The notes beneath the pieces are model-generated. The model was not told the DNA's origin, made no database searches, and saw only the letters and a program-made list of their open reading frames with translations. From positions 1 to 11,101 of the forward strand of contig SEEY01000073.1 in NCBI GenBank assembly GCA_004211235.1: a stretch of DNA of 11,101 nucleotides. The letters are read 5' to 3'. This document shows, piece after piece, positions 7,073 through 11,101 of this stretch. How positions within the stretch are numbered: the first letter of the stretch is position 1; each line of letters opens with the position of its first letter. The position numbers were made by a program, and so were the translations under genes. The DNA comes from Rubrivivax sp. Lineage in GTDB: Bacteria; Pseudomonadota; Gammaproteobacteria; Burkholderiales; Burkholderiaceae.

Positions 7073-7708
7073 ATGAAGCTCTACAACTACTTCCGTTCGT
7101 CGGCCTCCTGGCGGGTGCGCATCGGCCTGGCGCTCAAGGGGCTGGACTATGGCTACGTGCCCATCCACCTGGCGAAGAACGAGCAGTTCGCCGGCACCTT
7201 CGCCGAGCAGCAGGCCTCGCACCTCGTGCCGGCCCTGGTGCTGGACGACGGCACCTGGTTAAGCCAGTCCCTGGCCATCCTCGAATACCTGGACGAGACC
7301 CACCCCGAGCCGCCGCTGCTGCCGCGCGACGCATTGGGCCGCGCGCAGGTGAGGGCGCTGGCGCAGGACATCGCCTGCGACATCCACCCGCTCAACAACC
7401 TGCGCGTGCTGCGCCATCTGAAGCACGGCCTGGGGCATTCGCAGGACGAGGTGGACGCCTGGTACCGCCACTGGATCGCCACCGGCCTGGCCATCGTCGA
7501 GCAGCGCCTGGCGCGTACCGCGGGTGCCTACAGCTTCGGCGACGCGCCGGGGCTGGCGGACTGCCTGCTCGTGCCGCAGGTCTACAACGCGCAACGCTTC
7601 GACTGCCCGCTGGACGCCTACCCCACCGCCCTGCGGGTCAATGCGGCCTGCCTCGCCTTGCCCGCGTTTGCCGGCACCCACCCGGAGTCCTGCCCCGATG
7701 CGGCCTGA
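7073..7708 (+). CDS. maiA: Maleylacetoacetate isomerase (zeta-class glutathione transferase)
   Basis: A 211-residue glutathione-dependent isomerase converting maleylacetoacetate (or maleylpyruvate) to the fumaryl form in tyrosine/homogentisate or gentisate breakdown. The N-terminal thioredoxin-like domain begins [18 protein letters not shown], which carries the zeta-class SSxxxRVRI active-site motif (S9, S10), followed by HLVPAL and the glutathione-contacting [11 protein letters not shown]. The C-terminal helical domain contains [11 protein letters not shown] and [21 protein letters not shown], both typical of MaiA. The usual zeta-class Cys after SS is Ala, as in many bacterial members. The ATG at 7073 is the only start that gives this N-terminus. 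The stop overlaps the pgeF start by 11 bp, so the two are probably translated together. No hmgA or fahA is in the window. Confidence 0.93.
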   Translation: MKLYNYFRSSASWRVRIGLALKGLDYGYVPIHLAKNEQFAGTFAEQQASHLVPALVLDDGTWLSQSLAILEYLDETHPEPPLLPRDALGRAQVRALAQDIACDIHPLNNLRVLRHLKHGLGHSQDEVDAWYRHWIATGLAIVEQRLARTAGAYSFGDAPGLADCLLVPQVYNAQRFDCPLDAYPTALRVNAACLALPAFAGTHPESCPDAA

Positions 7709-8426
7709 CGCGAACTGGCTGCGGCCGGACTGGCCCGGGGTCACCGCCTTCATGACGACGCGCGGCCTCAACTTCGGTCGCAAGGCGGGCGACGCCGAAG
7801 AGGTCCGGGCCAACCGCGCCGGTCTCGCCGAGCTGCTCGGCGCGCGGCCCGTGTTTCTCGATCAGGTCCACGGCGCCGATGTCGTGCGCCTGCAGTCGGG
7901 ATGGAACGACGACAACGCGCCGCGGGCGGACGCGGCCGTGTCGACGGACCCCGACCTGGCGGTGGCCATCCTGGTGGCCGACTGCCTGCCGGTGTTGTTC
8001 TCCGCGCCGGGCGGCGTGGCCGGCGCGCATGCCGGCTGGCGCGGCCTCGCGGCGGGCGTGCTGGAGAACACCGTGGCCGAGTTGTGCGCCGCCGCGGGCT
8101 GCGAGCCGCGCGAGGTGCAAGCGTGGCTGGGCGCCTGCATCGGCCCGCTGGCCTTCGAGGTGGGCCCGGACGTGGTCGCCGCCTTCGGCCGCGAACCCGT
8201 CGAACGCGACCAGCCCGGCTTCCTCTACCGGCCCAACCCCGAGCCTCGCTGGCGCGCCGACCTGCCCTTGTTGGCTCGCGAACGCTTGACCTCGATCAAT
8301 GTCACCCAAATCAGCGGCGGCGGATGGTGCACGCTGACCGATGATTCACGCTTCTTCTCGTTCCGGGGCGAGGCCCTCGGCCGGCCCCGGGGTCGCATGG
8401 CTGCCTGCATCAGCCTCGGCCGCTGA
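7698..8426 (+). CDS. pgeF: PgeF/YfiH-family (DUF152) polyphenol oxidase or peptidoglycan editing factor
   Basis: A 242-residue member of the multicopper-polyphenol-oxidase-like YfiH/LACC1 family. Signatures are LDQVHGADVV (H58), VADCLPVLF (C96), AGAHAGWRGL (H111), LGACIGPLAFEVG and CTLTDDSRFFSF. The metal/catalytic His-Cys-His triad is intact. E. coli YfiH is linked to quality control of peptidoglycan precursors, and family members have reported purine nucleoside phosphorylase/adenosine deaminase activity. The loop between MTTR and LNFG is oddly short: E. coli has about 11 residues (a GGVS...PYDS segment) that are missing here. The ATG at 7698 lies inside the end of maiA with GGAG 10 nt upstream, suggesting translational coupling. 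Its 3' end overlaps the opposite-strand membrane-protein gene by 81 bp. Confidence 0.92.
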   Translation: MRPDANWLRPDWPGVTAFMTTRGLNFGRKAGDAEEVRANRAGLAELLGARPVFLDQVHGADVVRLQSGWNDDNAPRADAAVSTDPDLAVAILVADCLPVLFSAPGGVAGAHAGWRGLAAGVLENTVAELCAAAGCEPREVQAWLGACIGPLAFEVGPDVVAAFGREPVERDQPGFLYRPNPEPRWRADLPLLARERLTSINVTQISGGGWCTLTDDSRFFSFRGEALGRPRGRMAACISLGR

Positions 8427-8627
8427 GTCCACCGCGCGCCGCCTGCGCCGGCGGCCCGGCGTGCCGAGGATGTACAGCAGCAGCCCGAGTGGCAGGATGC
8501 CGTAGAGCATCAGCGTGATGAAGGCGCCGAAGAGCGTGCCCTGCGGGCTCATCGCTTCGGCAGCGGCCATCATCAACGCGACATAGGCCCAGGCGATGGC
8601 GACGAGATACATGGGGTGCTGTGTCAT
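8346..8627 (-). CDS. 93-aa two-helix membrane protein of unknown function
   Basis: A 93-residue protein starting MTQHPMYLVAIAWAYVALMM. Two hydrophobic helices lie at about residues 6-25 and 32-54, followed by GTPG and a run of six arginines (59-64), which by the positive-inside rule places the C-terminal tail in the cytoplasm. The tail (65-93) is Ala/Glu/Pro-rich and low-complexity. From memory, similar short proteins with this HPMYLVAIAW opening are common in Burkholderiales, with no assigned function. The ATG at 8627 is preferred over the longer frame because the extra 39 codons run into the phaC promoter region and look non-coding. Its last 81 bp lie antisense to the end of pgeF. It diverges from phaC across 103 bp. 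Confidence 0.75.
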   Translation of the reverse strand: MTQHPMYLVAIAWAYVALMMAAAEAMSPQGTLFGAFITLMLYGILPLGLLLYILGTPGRRRRRRAVDSAAEADAGSHATPGPAEGLAPEREEA

Positions 8628-8730
8628 AGGCGCGTCAGCGCCCGGGTTTAGAAGGTCGGACAGGCGGGTTGTGGCAAGCTTATTGCAATAGCCGGCGCAC
8701 CGCTGACGAGACAGGTTCCCTAGGAGATTC
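8628..8730. promoter_or_regulatory. Divergent spacer carrying the phaC promoter and RBS
   Basis: This 103-bp region separates the minus-strand membrane-protein gene from phaC. It contains a comparatively AT-rich patch, AAGCTTATTGCAATA (8676-8690), where TATTGC (8681-8686) could be a -10 and CGGACA (8657-8662) a weak -35 with an 18-bp gap. A Shine-Dalgarno AGGAG (8722-8726) lies 4 nt before the phaC ATG. A hairpin GGCGC/GCGCC with a GTCA loop (8629-8642) abuts the start codon of the minus-strand gene. The promoter call is tentative; the RBS is clear. Confidence 0.4.
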
Positions 8731-10419
8731 ATGGCTACCCGCAAGAAGAACGATGCTGCGCCCGCCCCCGAGGGCCAGCAGCCCTTCGCCGAGCTGATGC
8801 AGCAGATGACCCATCTGCCCCAGATCTCTCCGACCGCGCTCGCCGATCTGCAGGCCGACTACCTGAAGCAGGCGACGGCGCTGTGGAATGTGTCGCTCGG
8901 CCAGGGCGAGGCGCCTGCCGTCAGCGACCGGCGCTTCTCGGCGCCCGAATGGCGGGCCAACCCGATGGCCAGCTTCGTCACCCAGCTCTACCTGCTCAAC
9001 GGCCGTGCGCTGCAGCAGATGGCCGCCGCGGTCGAGGCGGACGACAAGACCAAGGCGCGCATCCGCTTCGCGGTGCAGCAGTTCGTCGATGCGGCAGCGC
9101 CCAGCAACTTCCTCGCCCTCAACCCCGAAGCGCTGAAGCTCGCGCTGGACAGCAAGGGCGAGACGCTGGCCCGCGGCCTGCAGCAGCTCTGGGGCGACGT
9201 GCAGCGCGGCCATGTCTCGCAGACCGACGAGAGCGCCTTCGAGGTCGGCAGGAACGTTGCCACCACGGCCGGCAACGTCGTCTTCGAGAACGAGCTGTTC
9301 CAGCTCATCGAGTACACGCCGCTGACGGCCCAGGTGAAGGCCCGGCCGCTGCTGATGGTGCCGCCGTGCATCAACAAGTTCTACATCCTCGACCTGCAGC
9401 CGGACAACTCGCTGATCCGCTATGCCGTGGCCGAGGGCAACCGCGTCTTCGTCGTCAGCTGGCGCAACCCGGACGACTCGGTCAAGCAGCTGACGTGGGA
9501 TGACTATGTCGACACGGGCGTCATCCAGGCCCTCCGCGTCGCACAGGACATCTCGGGCCAGAAGCAGATCAACACGCTGGGCTTCTGTGTCGGCGGCACG
9601 CTGCTGGCCACGGCGCTGGCCGTGCTGGCGGCGCGCGGCGAGCAGCCGGCCGCCAGCGTCACGCTGCTGACCTCGCTGCTCGACTTTGCCGACAACGGCA
9701 TCCTGGACATCTTTGTCGACGAGGCCAGCGTGCGCCTGCGCGAGACGACGCTCGGGCCCGAGTGCCCCAAGGGCCCGCAGCTGCTGCACGGCCAGGAGCT
9801 GGCCACCACCTTCAGCTTCCTGCGCCCGAACGACCTGGTATGGAACTACGTCGTCGGCAACTACCTCAAGGGCGAGGCGCCGCCGGCCTTCGACCTGCTG
9901 TACTGGAACGGCGACTCCACCAACCTGCCCGGCCCGATGTACTGCTGGTATTTGCGGCACACCTATTTGCAGAACGAGCTGAAGGTGCCCGGCAAGCTGA
10001 CCGTCTGCGGCGAGAAGGTCGACCTGGGCAGCATCGACGCGCCGGTCTACATCTACGGCTCCCGCGAGGACCACATCGTGCCGTGGACCAGCGCCTACCG
10101 CAGCACGCAGCTGCTCAAGGGCAGGAAGCGCTTCGTGCTGGGCGCCTCGGGCCACATCGCCGGCGTCATCAACCCGCCACCCAAGCCGGGCAAGCCGCCC
10201 AAGCGCAGCCACTGGATCGCCAAGGGTGCGACCCTGCCAGCCGAGGCCGACGACTGGCTCAAGGCCGCTGCAGAACATCCGGGCAGCTGGTGGCCGGACT
10301 GGTCCGCCTGGCTCGCCTCGCATGCCGGCGAGCCGAAGCCCGCGCCCAAGACGCCCGGCAACCGCAAGTTCAAAGCCACCGAGCCGGCCCCCGGCCGCTA
10401 CGTCAAGGTCAAAGCCTGA
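8731..10419 (+). CDS. phaC: Class I poly(3-hydroxyalkanoate) synthase
   Basis: A 562-residue polymerase that joins 3-hydroxyacyl-CoA (typically 3-hydroxybutyryl-CoA) units into PHA on the surface of cytoplasmic granules. The N-terminal region (about 1-190), with FAELMQQMTHLP and FSAPEWRANPMASFV, is the granule/dimer-associated domain. The alpha/beta hydrolase core follows: PPCINKFYILDLQPDNSLIR, the modified lipase box GFCVGG with nucleophile C286, D447 in IYGSREDHIVPW, and H475 in GASGHIAGV. This Cys-Asp-His triad is complete. It is a little shorter at the N-terminus than the 589-residue Cupriavidus enzyme, with the difference before the core. AGGAG lies 4 nt before the ATG. phaA follows after a structured 203-bp spacer, giving a phaC-phaA order. 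Confidence 0.97.
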   Translation: MATRKKNDAAPAPEGQQPFAELMQQMTHLPQISPTALADLQADYLKQATALWNVSLGQGEAPAVSDRRFSAPEWRANPMASFVTQLYLLNGRALQQMAAAVEADDKTKARIRFAVQQFVDAAAPSNFLALNPEALKLALDSKGETLARGLQQLWGDVQRGHVSQTDESAFEVGRNVATTAGNVVFENELFQLIEYTPLTAQVKARPLLMVPPCINKFYILDLQPDNSLIRYAVAEGNRVFVVSWRNPDDSVKQLTWDDYVDTGVIQALRVAQDISGQKQINTLGFCVGGTLLATALAVLAARGEQPAASVTLLTSLLDFADNGILDIFVDEASVRLRETTLGPECPKGPQLLHGQELATTFSFLRPNDLVWNYVVGNYLKGEAPPAFDLLYWNGDSTNLPGPMYCWYLRHTYLQNELKVPGKLTVCGEKVDLGSIDAPVYIYGSREDHIVPWTSAYRSTQLLKGRKRFVLGASGHIAGVINPPPKPGKPPKRSHWIAKGATLPAEADDWLKAAAEHPGSWWPDWSAWLASHAGEPKPAPKTPGNRKFKATEPAPGRYVKVKA

Positions 10420-10420
10420 G

Positions 10421-10597
10421 ATGCACAGCCCCTCGCCCGATCTTCCCCCGCTGAACGCGGGCAAGCCCAGTCGGTCCCCCGAGGGGACGGCGATGCTTGC
10501 CGGATTGATCGGCAAGCACATCGCCAAAGCGGGCCTGCTTGGGAGCGGCCCGGCGCTCGGCCCGAAGATTCCCACGTCCGCGCTCAGCGCGCGGTGA
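10421..10597 (+). CDS. Possible 58-residue ORF between phaC and phaA
   Basis: An ATG begins one base after the phaC TGA and stays open for 58 codons to TGA 10595-10597. The peptide starts MHSPSPDLPPLNAGKPSRSP, with a possibly helical middle (AMLAGLIGKHIAKAGLL, residues 24-40) and a Pro/Gly-rich end. There is no good Shine-Dalgarno (AAGG lies about 12 nt upstream), and the DNA is dominated by inverted repeats, which more easily explain the open frame. Translational reinitiation from phaC is conceivable. I consider it more likely to be non-coding. Confidence 0.2.
   Translation: MHSPSPDLPPLNAGKPSRSPEGTAMLAGLIGKHIAKAGLLGSGPALGPKIPTSALSAR
10447..10518 (+). repeat. Cluster of inverted repeats in the phaC-phaA spacer with competing hairpins
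   Basis: GGCAAGC (10460-10466), GCTTGCC (10495-10501) and GGCAAGC (10511-10517) alternate, so the middle copy can pair with either outer copy. The downstream option is the better hairpin: TGCTTGCCG (10494-10502) with CGGCAAGCA (10510-10518), 9 bp around a 7-nt loop. The upstream option encloses GTCCCC/GGGGAC (10474-10488, loop CGA). A further small stem, CCCGC/GCGGG, sits at 10447-10461. There is no T-run, so it is not a standard terminator. It could be an mRNA processing or stability element or a dispersed intergenic repeat. Confidence 0.6.
10578..10594 (+). other. Hairpin just upstream of the phaA ribosome binding site
   Basis: CCGCGC (10578-10583) pairs with GCGCGG (10589-10594) around TCAGC. 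It ends 15 nt before the phaA Shine-Dalgarno AAGGAG (10610-10615), which has 7 nt spacing to the ATG. It may protect the 5' side of a processed phaA message; no function is demonstrated. Confidence 0.4.
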
Positions 10598-10622
10598 TTG
10601 ATCACTGAAAAGGAGACACACC

Positions 10623-11101
10623 ATGAGCCAACAAGACATCGTCATCGTCGCCGCGGCGCGCACCGCCATCGGCAAGTTCGGCGGCACGCTCGCCAAGACG
10701 CCCGCCAGCGAGCTGGGCGCGGCCGTGATCCAGGACCTGCTGCGTCGCAGCGGCCTGGCCGCCGACCAGATCAACGAGGTCATCCTCGGCCAGGTGCTGA
10801 CGGCCGGCGTCGGTCAGAACGCCGCCCGCCAGGCGCTCATCAAGGCGGGCCTGCCCAACGCCGTGCCGGCGTTCACGATCAACAAGGTCTGCGGCTCGGG
10901 CCTGAAGGCCGTGATGCTGGCCGCGCAGGCCATCCGTGACGGCGACAGCGACATCGTCATCGCCGGCGGCCAGGAGAGCATGAGCATGAGCGCCCACGTG
11001 CTGCCCAACTCGCGCGACGGCCAGCGCATGGGCGACTGGAAGCTGGTCGACACCATGATCACCGACGGCCTGTGGGATGTGTACAACCAGTACCACATGG
11101 G
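10623..11101 (+). CDS. phaA: Acetyl-CoA acetyltransferase (beta-ketothiolase), 5' part
   Basis: The first 159 codons of a biosynthetic thiolase that condenses two acetyl-CoA into acetoacetyl-CoA, the first step of PHB synthesis; it runs off the right edge. It opens MSQQDIVIVAAARTAIGKFG, and the N-terminal thiolase domain shows GQNAARQALIKAGLP, the acyl-accepting C90 in INKVCGSGLKAV, and AGGQESMSMSAHVLP. The catalytic His and the second Cys would lie beyond the window. The ATG at 10623 has AAGGAG 7 nt upstream. It follows phaC in the same direction and presumably shares its transcript. A catabolic thiolase (atoB-like) is the alternative, but the position next to phaC favours PhaA. Confidence 0.95.
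   Translation, partial: MSQQDIVIVAAARTAIGKFGGTLAKTPASELGAAVIQDLLRRSGLAADQINEVILGQVLTAGVGQNAARQALIKAGLPNAVPAFTINKVCGSGLKAVMLAAQAIRDGDSDIVIAGGQESMSMSAHVLPNSRDGQRMGDWKLVDTMITDGLWDVYNQYHM

Noticed and set aside
8628..8744. A 39-codon N-terminal extension of the 93-aa membrane protein
   Set aside because: It would overlap the phaC start and promoter region and has no hydrophobic or conserved look; the ATG at 8627 starts right before the first helix.
10447..10518. The repeated GGCAAGC/GCTTGCC elements as a CRISPR or attachment site
   Set aside because: The units are only 7-9 nt, inverted rather than regularly spaced direct repeats, and there is no cas, integrase or tRNA gene nearby.
8680..10605. 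A 641-codon open frame on the minus strand opposite phaC
   Set aside because: It is a mirror of phaC codon bias, low in motif content, and spans the phaC promoter and the structured spacer. phaC itself is unambiguous.

Overview
The window is a high-GC stretch of bacterial chromosome. Class I PHA synthase followed by a PhaA-type thiolase, split xdhA/xdhB, a guanine deaminase with the PGFIDTHVH motif, MaiA and a PgeF/MaiA pair all point to a betaproteobacterium. The Burkholderiales, and within them the Rubrivivax/Leptothrix/Roseateles-like group, is the best guess. This is inference from gene content and composition; there is no rRNA or other taxonomic marker.

Layout, left to right: (1) the last 50 codons of a gene that may be a zeta-toxin-like kinase/ATPase; (2) a LuxR/NarL-type response regulator whose receiver domain lacks two of the usual conserved residues; (3) a short convergent gap holding a hairpin and a 30-codon secreted-looking ORF on the minus strand; (4) a purine catabolism locus, with xdhA-xdhB on the minus strand (ATGA overlap) and guaD diverging from them across only 38 bp; (5) a 63-aa two-helix membrane protein, convergent with a zinc-ribbon Nudix hydrolase; (6) maiA, diverging from the Nudix gene across 34 bp and overlapping pgeF by 11 bp; (7) a 93-aa membrane protein on the minus strand whose 3' end overlaps pgeF by 81 bp; (8) a polyhydroxyalkanoate operon, phaC then the start of phaA, with a strongly structured 203-bp spacer that also holds a 58-codon ORF. 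phaA runs off the right edge.

How the genes work together: GuaD turns guanine into xanthine and XdhAB oxidises hypoxanthine/xanthine to urate, so the divergent pair forms one salvage/degradation step series. The Moco-insertion factor xdhC, often next to xdhAB, is not in this window. PgeF relatives have reported purine-nucleoside activity, which gives a loose thematic link but not proof. MaiA belongs to aromatic (tyrosine/homogentisate) catabolism. PhaA and PhaC make acetoacetyl-CoA and polymerise 3-hydroxyacyl-CoA; the reductase phaB is presumably beyond the right edge.

Most of the window is ordinary core metabolism. I saw no CRISPR array, insertion sequence, tRNA, rRNA, phage gene or convincing undescribed system. 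The least explained items are the structured phaC-phaA spacer, the shortened PgeF loop, the atypical receiver domain and the small ORFs.
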